A stretch of DNA of 64,000 nucleotides, from the NCBI RefSeq assembly GCF_032854445.1, contig NC_088295.1:93861805-93925804 (forward strand). The letters are read 5' to 3'. This DNA is from Liolophura sinensis (lineage: Eukaryota > Mollusca > Polyplacophora > Chitonida > Chitonidae). Both the position numbers and the translations under genes were made by a program. Position 1 is the first letter of the stretch, and each line of letters begins with the position of its first letter. A model generated the notes under the pieces. The model had not been told where the DNA came from. It worked only from the letters and a program-made list of their open reading frames with translations, and ran no database searches. This document shows positions 1 to 10,500 of the stretch, piece after piece.

Positions 1-598
1 GCGCAGAGGCTTCGAATGCAAGTCCTCACGACGAAATTATCGCTATAATGCCTCAGTCATCAATACACAGATATACTTGTGTGTTACAACAACCACAGTG
101 TTTACGTGAAATACTGGATTCATACAGAAAGGGTTTCTTCATTAAAACAAACAGGTGCATTTGTTAAGTCCAGACTTACCACGTGTTATAGGCCTACTGG
201 GTGTGTAAGCTTTGTAGTGCAACCACCTATACTTGATCATTCACAGAGAAAACGAGGTTTCATTGAACATGCGTGTACAGTGATTATTCCTTTCGTATAG
301 ATCAGAAGATGTGCCCTTCATGAACACGATAACACGTCATTCTGGCCTCGGCGTGAGAACGTCTCACACGTGTTTGTACTCAATCGTCTCGGAATCAGCG
401 TTAGCACCAAGCAGATGTAGCCAACCCCTGGCGATACAAACTCGATCAAGAGCTGGCGAAGCTGGGATCGTTCAAGCCTAACTACTGGTTTTGAAAATAT
501 CCAAAGTGTTTCCCCTAACACCATCATGGCGGTTTTGTCCTAACAGTGATATAAACAGAGACAAAAACTGGACATACTGCAAACTTGACGCACTGCAT
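1..598. other. Non-coding, nothing recognised
   Basis: Short open frames occur on both strands, but none has a recognisable domain, a splice context or a codon pattern that sets it apart. I see no repeat or RNA gene here. Confidence 0.5.
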
Positions 599-1650
599 GA
601 CTTTAAGTAATATACATGCTGGGGCATATTATGCTGAGGTATCCCAGCGTGATGTACCCCAGAATAATACGCCCCAGCATGATGTGTCCCAGCATGATGT
701 GCCCAGCATGATAAGCCTCAGCATGATATACCCCAGCATGATATATCCCAGCAAGATATCCCCCAGTAAGATATGTCCTGGCACGATATACGTCAGCATG
801 CTATGCCCCAGCATGATGTACCTCAGCATGATATGCCCCAACATGATGTACCCCAGCATGATATACCCCAACAAGATGTCCCCCAGTAAGATATGTCCTG
901 GCACGATATACGTCAGCATGCTATGCCCCAGCATGATGTACCTCGGCATGATATGCCCCAACATGATTTACCCCAGTATGATATACCCCAACAAGATGTC
1001 CCCCAGTATGATATGTCCTGGCACGATATACGTCAGCATGCTATGCCCCAGCATGATGTACCTCAGCATGATATGCCCCAGCATGATATACCCCAACAAG
1101 ATGTCCCCCAGTATGATATGTCCTGGCACGATATACGTCAGCATGCTATGCCCCAGCATGATGTACCTCAGCATGATATGCCCCAACATGATTTACCCCA
1201 GCATGATATACCCCAACAAGATGTCCCCCAGTATGATATGTCCTGGCACGATATGCGTCAGCATGCTATGACCCAGCATGATGTACCTCAGCATGATATG
1301 CCCCAATATGATATACCCCAGCATGATGTACCCCAGCACGAGAATGATATATCCCAGCAAGATATGCCCCAGTATGATGTGTCCTGGCATGATACACCTC
1401 AGCATGATATGTCCCAGCATGATATGCCCCAGCACGATATACCTCAGCATGATATAGCTCAGGATGACATACCTTAGCATGACGCACACCAGCATGACAT
1501 GGCCCATCATGATATGGCCGAGCATGATATACCCCAGTAAAATACACCCCAGCATAATACGCCCCAGCATAATACACCCAGCATGATATACCCCAGCATG
1601 ATGTATCTCAGCAAAATAAGCCCCAGCCTGACATGCCCCAACATGACACG
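599..1650. repeat. 15-bp minisatellite with 120-bp higher-order unit
   Basis: About 70 tandem copies of a 15-bp unit close to CAGCATGATATACCC. A marker variant containing TGGCACGATATACGTC recurs at about 780, 900, 1020, 1125 and 1245, giving a higher-order period of 120 bp (once 105). Because 15 is divisible by three, several frames on both strands stay open for 100-230 codons. These frames are a by-product of the period and are not taken as genes. The array runs into an inverted sister array at about 1650. Confidence 0.95.
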
Positions 1651-2040
1651 CTGGGGTATATCACGTTAGGATGTATCATGCCGGGATATATCAAGTTAGG
1701 ATGTATCAAGCTGGGATATATCACGTTAGGATGTATCACACTGGGTTATATCACATTAGGATGTATCACGCTGGGATATATCACGCTAGGATGTATCACG
1801 CTGGGATATATCACGTTGGGTGTATCACGCTGGGATATATCATGTTAGGATGTATTACGCTGGGGTATATCATGTTAGGATGTATTGCGCTGGGGTATAT
1901 CACCTTAGGATGTATCACGCTGGGATATATCACGTTAGGATGTATCACGCCGGGATATATCACGTTAGGATGTATCAAGTTGGGATATATCACGTTAGAA
2001 TGTATCACGCTGGGGTATATCAAGCAGTCAATAAGGCAGG
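1651..2040. repeat. 30-bp minisatellite, inverted relative to the preceding array
   Basis: About 13 copies of a 30-bp unit made of two related halves, CTGGGATATATCACG and TTAGGATGTATCACG. The first half is the reverse complement of the unit used at 599-1650, so the two arrays meet head to head near 1645-1655. Open frames on both strands come from the 30-bp period. Confidence 0.92.
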
Positions 2041-3896
2041 TATACACATGACCAGAGCGTGCGTCTTCCATGCCCAATAAATCAAACCTAAATTACAAAT
2101 AACAGTGTTATCCACGTGGATAATTTACATGGTGGTCAGGATGTCCGTCTGTCTTCCCACCCACGATTCCGTACGTGTGAGTCACCACCAGTGGGGTGAC
2201 GCAGCACTATATACGTTTAATAGTCACTGTGTCAATAACTAACGTATTGCAGGTGTATTGCAGGTATGACAACCGAGAAAACCCGCGCTTACATGTACGC
2301 GTGTATTGTTAGCGTGGGACCTACTTCACTTGCACACTGTAACTCGTGCAACATCACTGCTCCCCGTGTAACTTTCACTAAGTGGTCTGCAGCTATATCT
2401 ATGTCTATAATGTAACATAACACATATTCGTGTACAACTCAACCCCGGTCACAAGAATGATGTAACAAATTTCTATTTCTGAAATTCCTGATATCTTCAT
2501 GGAGTGCACAGCACGGCTAACATCCAGAAGATTCTGCCATCGAAAGCAGACGACGTTAGGACTTGGTCACATGATGTCGTGAGATACTTCGAGCCAGATT
2601 TTCGCTCTGCTATCCGCCTCTGTTGGGGATCAAATTTCTCATGTATGCTTTAAAATGCCAAAGTTATAACCCTCTTCATTTTACACGTTCATTTAAAGTC
2701 AAATGTCATGGAAAGACCGGTAGGTTCATGGATGAAAGAAACATAGACGATTAAGTAGACAGGCGCTGTACTGTGTGACGCTGACTGTTGCCTGCAGAGA
2801 CCCGCATATCCCCTAACGACCGACCCATCAGTATGTAGTAGCGTCAGCTACAGAGCCATGCTGGTTCCGATCGCTTAGAATTTCGTTCTAACCGTACTAA
2901 ATGAAACTAAATAAAGGAGCCCAGACGCCGCCACAGAGCAAAGGACGAGTAGGTATTATCGACTTCTATTTTCCCCTGCCTTATTTCCCTCTTACAGATT
3001 TTCGTTTCGCATGTACCGGATTTCGGCGATATCAATAATACACGATACATACGCAGGTTGATACTAATTCTCTCATCTCATGTACATATGTGAATTTTCT
3101 CTTCGCTTTATTCAGCCTTCGCTTTGCACAGTTACCGTTGTCTCCCTGGTACTCTGCCATTCGTTGCCTTTTAGTCTTTTGAAAAATAAATTTAAAAAAT
3201 AAAACACGCAAAAAAACCCCAACAAACAAGAAAACGATGTTACATCATTTTAAAATGCTTAAGCAATGGAAATAGTAACTCTCGCGCACAAGGACCTGAC
3301 GTTTTTTTACAACGGAAGGGTACTTCTGGCTGCGGTGTTGAAGAACGCGTTTTGGCGTGTCCACAAAGCTCAAGAGAGGGCGGGTTAATTGTAAAACTTA
3401 ATCGGGGCATGTTCACGCCGAAACAGACTGAATAGAACGTTTGAGATAACGAGCCTGGTCAACCTGGTTTACTCTATACCCGCTCACTGCTTGATCCATG
3501 TTGAGGTTTCGAGCAGCACAGCTCTCACAAACACTGCCGGTTGAGAGGATAATAAATGTGCAGGTATTAACCTGAATGTTACGTCAACAGTCGTCCAGAG
3601 GGTAATGACACATAACACGGCTTAACCCAGTGAGGGGTCAGGATCGACAAGGGATGTGTGTCCCTCTCTTACAGCAGTATATCTATGTAATTCAGTTCAA
3701 TTTAGTGTATACTGTGTGACTCGGTGCTAAACACAGCATTTACATTAGAAGGATACCACAAAACACCCAAAACGGAGGAAAGAGTTAAATAACACAAAGT
3801 ACTTCGTAAGAAAGGTAAATTTTTGTAAAACAAAATGCCTAGTCGCACTTTTCATGTACGTTTTGTAATATGGTATTATTCTGATATACTATTCCG
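2041..3896. other. Non-coding, nothing recognised
   Basis: No open frame longer than about 65 codons, no recognised repeat and no clear splice-bounded coding segment. The sequence is of mixed composition. An unrecognised regulatory role cannot be excluded. Confidence 0.5.
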
Positions 3897-4255
3897 TTTT
3901 GGTGGCATAATGGTTAGAGCGTCTGCCTAGAAGTTCGGAGACCCCGGGATCAAACCGGGGTCGGGTCATACCAAAGACTGTGCAAATGGTACTTGCTGCT
4001 GCGTCACTTGGCGCTCAGCACTAAGAAGTTGGAGCAAGGAAACATGACTGGTTCGCCGGTGTCAGTATAATTTGACTGCGTGCGGTGTTATGTCTGGTAT
4101 CTTCAGCATGGTACTGGCGACAGCCCTTTGGCGTTATGGATTCGCCCTGCCACAAAAATACACATTATATATACACATACCTAATGACTCCTCGTCGTCA
4201 TATGACCAAAAGATTGTTAAGTACGACGCTAAACGCCAAGCATACATAGATATAC
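3897..4255 (+). mobile_element. tRNA-derived SINE, family 2, nearly full length
   Basis: The head is tRNA-like, with an A-box-like stretch TGGCATAATGGTTAGAGCG and a B-box-like stretch GGGATCAAACC. A body of about 220 bp follows, then a tail that includes GTTAAGTACGACGCTAAACG. The same body recurs inverted at 6801-7122 and partly at 43660-43885. The tail recurs at 44640-45085 and 56500-56535. The head is not called as a working tRNA gene because it is fused to this dispersed body. Confidence 0.8.
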
Positions 4256-4365
4256 ACATACAAACACTGACGTGCTTGGAGGAAAATGTGGCCCAGTGCA
4301 GGGCATTTATAGTGAAATACAAGTATAAGAGAGCGTGCTTGCATTCCATCGCCGCTTTATCTATA

Positions 4366-4505
4366 TATTGTATTTATTTGATTGGTGTTTTACTGCGTAC
4401 TCAAGAATTTTTCACATATACGACGGCAGGCACATTATGTTTGGAAAAAACCAGATAGAGCCAGGGGGAACCTACGAACTTCCCACGTATGGAGAGGAAG
4501 CGAGG
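4366..4505 (-). mobile_element. SINE family 1, diverged and truncated
   Basis: Read on the plus strand it begins with the A/T-rich 3' end (TTATTTGATTGGTGTTTTAC) and continues through the family-1 body (CATATACGACGGCAGGC). It breaks down before the tRNA-like head. Compare the full copy at 37432-37700. Confidence 0.75.
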
Positions 4506-4799
4506 ATAAGCATATCGACACAGACTCTTTTTGTACGTTTTATAAAACAAGAAAATTAAGTTTTGCGAAACATGCATTATTGTCCTTTTGACATAGTTAT
4601 AAAAGGTGTACGCAAAAATCAACGAACTGTGGTTCCACAAAATGTACAAACTACTAAATAATCTGCAGCTCAGGCTGGCCCTAAAATAACATGACCAAGG
4701 GAGGTAAGCTACTTTCAATGGTATCAACATTACACCGACTGTTTACCTCCCCTTTATCTCACGGTACAATCTTACACCCATACACTGATTTTTTTTTCT

Positions 4800-4895
4800 T
4801 GTAATTTATTTATTTATTTATATTTTCTTACCGCCATGTTCAAGAATTTTTTACTTATACGATGGCAGTCAATTTTATGAGCTGGGAAAATTAAA
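4800..4895 (-). mobile_element. SINE family 1, old fragment
   Basis: A TTTATTTATTTATTTATA stretch is followed by a diverged family-1 3' body (TTCAAGAATTTTTTACTTAT, then ACGATGGCAG). Only about 95 bp can be aligned. Confidence 0.6.
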
Positions 4896-5129
4896 GTGCC
4901 CGTGTAAACCACCAACCTTCAGCAAGCTGACGACAGCTTTCCCACATACATGTATATGCATGACATGCAAACGATATCGGAGGAAGAGAGGTGGTCTTCA
5001 AAACAGCGTGCGTGCTCACACGAGCGCCGGAAGAGAGGTGGTCTGCAAGACAGCGTACGCGCTCTCATGGCAATCACCTGCTACGGCAAAATATGATCAC
5101 GCCGCTGCACGTATTCTGCAAGTATTGTG

Positions 5130-5280
5130 ACTGATTGATTTACACCGTACTCAAGACCTACGGCCGGAGAGAAAGCCTGCATGAGCTGGACTTGAACTCA
5201 GAAGCGATCATATTGTTCAGAGGCTTCTGAGTCATGGCACCGCGCAGGCGTGCTGACCTCCTCGGCTATGGAGGTCTCCC
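5130..5280 (-). mobile_element. SINE family 1 with internal deletion
   Basis: The 3' body (GATTTACACCGTACTCAAGA) is joined directly to the 5' part (CCTACGGCCGGAGAG, then AGCTGGACTTGAACTCAGA). The tRNA-like region follows, so most of the middle is missing. Orientation is minus. Confidence 0.7.
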
Positions 5281-5539
5281 AATTAAGTATTGTGAATCAT
5301 ATACACGCCTGGTAATCTTTAGCTGCAGCATGTGATTGCTTTTAGAGAAACTAATAGATTTCTCCAGATGTGCCATGAATTTGAATGTGTTTTATGCAGA
5401 GATTTTGTTCGGAGCTAAGAGCACTGAGGTGGGGTTATAATGTGGCCATGATGTCACAACCCACTTTTAGGATATAGTAATTGTATTCGGGACAAGCCAC
5501 TCACAATATATGCAAAGTGTTTCAAGTAACGTACGATGT

Positions 5540-6300
5540 AAGCAGGGGGTTACAAAATACTATCGATGTGATCAAGGTGGTAAAGGGTACTTACACTGTG
5601 ATCAGTTGATCTATTTACTTGATTGGTGATTTACGCCTTACTCAGGAATATTTCACTTATTCGACGGTGGCCAGCATTATGGTGGGAGGAAACCTGGAAA
5701 AGCCGGAGAGAAACCCACGACCATCTGCAGGCTGCTGAAAAACCAGGAAGCCAGATTTAGCTGGACTTGAACTCACAGCGACCGCGCTGGTGACAGACTA
5801 TTTACATCGTGATAAAAATGTTACAGGCTACACACGTCGTGGTTAAGGTGTTACATGATAGCTACATTGTCATTAACGTACGACAAACTCCTTACATTGT
5901 GATTAAGGTGTTACAGGCTACTTACGTTTTGATGAAGGTACTACAGGGTTCTTACGTTGTGCTCAAGGTATTACTAGCTACTTACCGTGCGACTAAGGTG
6001 TTACAGACCACTTACGTTGTGATTAATTTAAGGTCTTACATGCTATTTACGTCGTGATTAAGGTCTTACATGCTACTCACGTTGTGATCAAGGTATTACA
6101 GGCTACTTACGTTATGATGAAGGTGTTACAGGCTACTTATATTGTGAAAAAGGTGTTACGGTCTACTTGTTTTATGATCAAGATGTTACAAGTTACATAC
6201 GCTGTGATCAAGGCGTTACAAGGTACTTATGTTGTGATGCAGGTGCTACAGGCTACATACTCTGTGATCAAGGTGTTCCAAGCTACGTGTACTTACCATG
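5540..6300. repeat. 30-bp minisatellite interrupted by a SINE
   Basis: Diverged copies of a 30-bp unit close to GTGATCAAGGTGTTACAGG plus CTACTTACGTT. Two or three copies lie at 5540-5608 and about 17 more at 5799-6300. A family-1 SINE lies between the two parts. The plus-strand frames at 5809-6344 are repeat by-products. Confidence 0.88.
5610..5798 (-). mobile_element. SINE family 1 inserted in the 30-bp array
   Basis: It aligns with the family-1 body and most of the head side (GATTGGTGATTTACGCC through GGACTTGAACTCACAGCG). Array units lie on both sides, so the SINE either entered an existing array or the array expanded around it. Confidence 0.82.
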
Positions 6301-6743
6301 CACAGTTTTTACCACAAATAACTTACGATGTGAACAAAATGTAAAACATTATTCTTTTGATATTAGTTTTTACATTACCAGTACTTCAGCCGTTTTAAAT
6401 ATTCATGTCAGTTCTGCTAAAAATGTAAAATAACTGATTTGTAGTTTAACCTATTCATTTAGATGCACAGCTAATCCGGCTGGGTATATAATATAATGCT
6501 TATTCTAACCCATAGATCTTTGGTATATAGCCCTCGCTGACCAAGCCCTCTGCAGGATTGTTCCGGGAGACGATTAACCCTTGACCAATGAGATTGTGTG
6601 CTATAACCCACAAAGTCTAGATGTAGAGCCCTTGCTATCCTAGTTTTCTAAAGGGTTTTCCTAGATACGAGTAACCCCTGGTCAATGAGATCGTATGTTC
6701 TGAGACATAGGTTTTCTCAAAAGACAACTAAATATATGGGCAA

Positions 6744-6744
<1 letters not shown>
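6301..6744. other. Non-coding with a diverged two-copy duplication
   Basis: No gene is seen. Between about 6530 and 6710 two diverged copies of a segment of roughly 110 bp lie in tandem. Shared landmarks are TAGCCCTCGCT / GAGCCCTTGCT and GACCAATGAGATTGTGTG / GGTCAATGAGATCGTATG. Confidence 0.45.
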
Positions 6745-6774
<30 letters not shown>

Positions 6775-6800
6775 TGTATGTATGCATGCATGCGTGCATG
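6745..6800. repeat. ATGT microsatellite
   Basis: An uninterrupted tetranucleotide run of about 10 units, followed by ATGC variants. It abuts the 3' end of the minus-strand family-2 SINE and probably began as that SINE's tail. Confidence 0.9.
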
Positions 6801-7122
6801 CTTTCAATCATATGACGACGACGAGGAGTCATTCGGTGTGTGTAAATTGCGTCTTCTTGTGGCAGGGCGAGTCCATGCTATCAAAACGCAGTCTCCACTG
6901 AAGTATCATGCCAAAGCCACCATATTAGAGACCCCGCCCAGTCACATTATACTGACACCGGGCCAAGCAGTCTTGTTTCCATGCTCTTACCTCTAAGTGC
7001 TGAGCGCCGAGTGGGACACCAACAAGTACCATTGTTAAACTCTTTGGTATGACCCGGCCCGGGTTTGATCCTGGGTCTCCCGACGTCAAGGCTGACGATC
7101 TAACCATTAGGCCACGGGAGTG
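6801..7122 (-). mobile_element. tRNA-derived SINE, family 2
   Basis: Reverse-oriented copy of the element at 3897-4255. The tail (CGACGACGAGGAGTCATTCG) comes first on the plus strand and the tRNA-like head last (GATCTAACCATTAGGCCAC). It lies about 100 bp upstream of the TATA box proposed for the first receptor gene. Confidence 0.8.
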
Positions 7123-7223
7123 GTCGTCTGTGCAAATGAAGGGTGCTTTTATCCATCTCAAATGAACTCATCGCCTTCTCTTTATTAAACACAAGGAAAT
7201 ATTCTTGCATGCAGCCAGAAAAG

Positions 7224-7235
7224 TATATATAAAAG
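7224..7235 (+). promoter_or_regulatory. Probable TATA box of the CUB-like receptor gene
   Basis: TATATATAAAAG is a strong TATA match about 290 bp before the proposed start codon at 7521. It predicts initiation near 7255 and a 5' UTR of about 265 nt. No other support is visible. Confidence 0.45.
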
Positions 7236-7520
7236 ACGCCAAGTTTACATCGTATACAATATCAGGAAGGACAATGATTGGGTGTAATATACACGAGCAT
7301 ATAGCCTACTGCATGTTAAGGACCGGCGGGATAATCCATGTATCCCATACAGTCTGCGTCATTTCTTGTTATTGACATCAGAGTGGATGGTGATCCCGTC
7401 AGACTCGGATGTAGATCACATCATCTCTTCCTGCCATACAACTGCCTGTCCCGGTTAACCCTCCTTTGTTCTGGTGAGGAAAAGCACAGCTCGTGACACC
7501 ACACTGTAATTGCCGGCACG

Positions 7521-10500
7521 ATGTACAAGGTAACAGTTCTACTGGTGTTATTGACATGGATCCGCTACAGCGCACAGCAAGACGGTAAGTCCGCACGGTT
7601 TGCCAAAACGTCAAATGCTAGCTAAACACATGGTACTGAACAAGGTATTTCATGCTGTGCCGTTATTTCATATCACTGGTTGTGCGTAATCCCAGTTTAA
7701 GTGAGTAAGCAAAACCAGGTGTGTATGGATTCATCACGGAGCCGATTGAACAAGGTATTTCATGCTGTGCCGTTATTTCATATCACTGGTTGTGCGTAAT
7801 CCCAGTTTTAGTGAGTAAGCAAAACCAGGTGTGTATGGCTTCATCACGGAGCCGATTGAACAAGGTATTTCATGCTGTGCCGTTATTTCATATCACTGGT
7901 TGTGCGTAATCCCAGTTTAAGTGAGTAAGCAAAACCAGGTGTGTATGGCTTCATCACGGAGCCGATTGAACAAGGTATTTCATGCTGTGCCGTTATTTCA
8001 TATCACTGGTTGTGCGTAATCCCAGTTTAAGTGAGTAAGCAAAACCAGGTGTGTATGGCTTCATCACGGAGCCGATTGAACAAGGTATTTCATGCTGTGC
8101 CGTTATTTCATATCACTGGTTGTGCGTAATCCCAGTTTAAGTGAGTAAGCAAAACCAGGTGTGTATGGCTTCATCACGGAGCCGATTGAACAAGGTATTT
8201 CATGCTGTGCCGTTATTTCATATCACTGGTTGTGCGTAATCCCAGTTTAAGTGAGTAAGCAAAACCAGGTGTGTATGGCTTCATCACGGAGCCGATTGAA
8301 CAAGGTATTTCATGCTGTGCCGTTATTTCATATCACTGGTTGTGCGTAATCCCAGTTTAAGTGAGTAAGCAAAACCAGGTGTGTATGGCTTCATCACGGA
8401 GCCGATTGAACAAGGTATTTCATGCTGTGCCGTTATTTCATATCACTGGTTGTGCGTAATCCCAGTTTAAGTGAGTAAGCAAAACCAGGTGTGTATGGCT
8501 TCATCACGGAGCCGATTGAACAAGGTATTTCATGCTGTGCCGTTATTTCATATCACTGGTTGTGCGTAATCCCAGTTTAAGTGAGTAAGCAAAACCAGGT
8601 GTGTATGGATTCATCACGGAGCCGATTGAACAAGGTATTTCATGCTGTGCCGTTATTTCATATCACTGGTTGTGCGTAATCCCAGTTTTAGTGAGTAAGC
8701 AAAACCAGGTGTGTATGGCTTCATCACGGAGCCGATTGAACAAGGTATTTCATGCTGTGCCGTTATTTCATATCACTGGTTGTGCGTAATCCCAGTTTTA
8801 GTGAGTAAGCAAAACCAGGTGTGTATGGATTCATCACAGAGCCGATGCACAACCATTGTTGATTACTTATTTACGGCATTATCTTGAGGAAGTTGTCCAA
8901 CCAGCTAATCCAGCATTGGTAATGTGGCCAAGACAACTGGCCATTGTCTTTACTCACAGATAACAGCAAAAGTAGCATGTTCTTAAACACCTTCCTGACG
9001 ACACTCCTAAAAAACATGATTTTTGTCTGTCCTTGTTAGATTAAAAATACTTTCTATGCTGTGAGGTTGCAGAGACACACCCGGGTTCGGAGTTAGCGAC
9101 CTTCAGACACGTCAATGTGTTGGGAGCTAGCGCCCTACAGGGAGTCTCAAGTGTTGGGCGTTATAGTGACCTTCAGGGAGGTTCATGTGTTAGAAGTTAT
9201 AGTCACTTTCAGGGAGGTTCATGTGTTGGAAGTTATAGTGACCTCCAGGGAGGTTCATGTGTTAGAAGTTATAGTCACTTTCAGGGAGGTTCACGTGTTA
9301 GAAGTTATAGCGACCTACAGGGAGTCTCAAGTGTTGGGCGTTATAGTGACCTTAAGGGAGGTTCATGTGTTAGAAGTTATAGCCACTTTCAGGGAGGTTC
9401 ATGTGTTGGAAGTTATAGTGACCTCCAGGGAGGTTCATGTGTTAGAAGTTATAGTCACTTTCAGGGAGGTTGACGTGTTAGAAGTTATAGTGACTTCCAG
9501 GGAGGTTGATGTGTAGAAAGTTATAGTGACCTTCAGGGAGGTTCATGTGTTAGAAGTTATAGTCACTTTCAGGGATGTTCATGTGTTAGAAGTTATAGTC
9601 ACTTTCAGGGAGGTTGATGTGTTGGAAGTTATAGTGACCTTCAGGGAGGCACACTGGGAGTCTTCAGTACTGTCTTGACATATATATCGGGCGTGCAGAA
9701 ACTGGAGTGTTTGATGACGTCGCTTTGGACCTTTAGAAACTGAAGAAAGCGTCTGTTGCGAGAACTAACTTTGGCGCGCATACAGGTCACCAAAGGTCAC
9801 ACTGTGTGTCCGTTTATATCTTACATTCCCGTAAGAAATTTTTTTATTTCCGTTTTACTATAAATATCTGATGCTTCTTTGAGACTGGTTTTTCATTTTT
9901 TGTGTCCTTTGCTATCCGTTGGTTGGCATATAGCTTCGATTTCTCTTAAAACTGTGTTCAGTTTGCTATTCAATAACGTTTTACTATTAATTTCTATACA
10001 TCAGTTTCTGGCGGTGCAGTATGTACATATGTTCCCAGAATATAGTTTAACTGTTTCCAATTTTGTGCGATGGGCCGAGTGACCAATCTGGTGCATGTTT
10101 TATTACGATATGGCTACAATATACTGCGGAAGTGGCGTCAAACAATAAGCATTCATTCTGGTACAGGTCATCTATACCCAGTCTCGTATATGTCAACTAC
10201 TTGTCCAAGTCTTGTACAGGTCATCTTTGCCCAGTCTCGCAAAAGTCCACTATATTCAGCTATAAGTCAACTACTTGTCCAAGTCTCGTACAAGTCAACT
10301 ATGCTCAATATCAGTTATGTCTAATTTGCTAGTTAAGTCAAACACACCCTTTGTCGTGCAAGTCAGTTGCCAAATCTCTTACAAGTTAACTACATGTTTA
10401 CACATGTATGTTCAGTCTAATAATGAAAGAAAACTGTGCTCAGTCTTCTACACGTTAATATGCTCAATCGGAGAAAGTGTCGTGCATACTATTCCAGGTC

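Noticed and set aside
585-1570. Long open frames on both strands in the 15-bp array
   Set aside because: Frames follow from a period divisible by three; they overlap on both strands and have no start context, signal peptide or domain.
3897-3970. A tRNA gene
   Set aside because: The tRNA-like sequence continues into a body found in other copies, so it is the head of a SINE.
7631-8846. CRISPR array
   Set aside because: Units are contiguous with no unique spacers, and the context is an animal intron.
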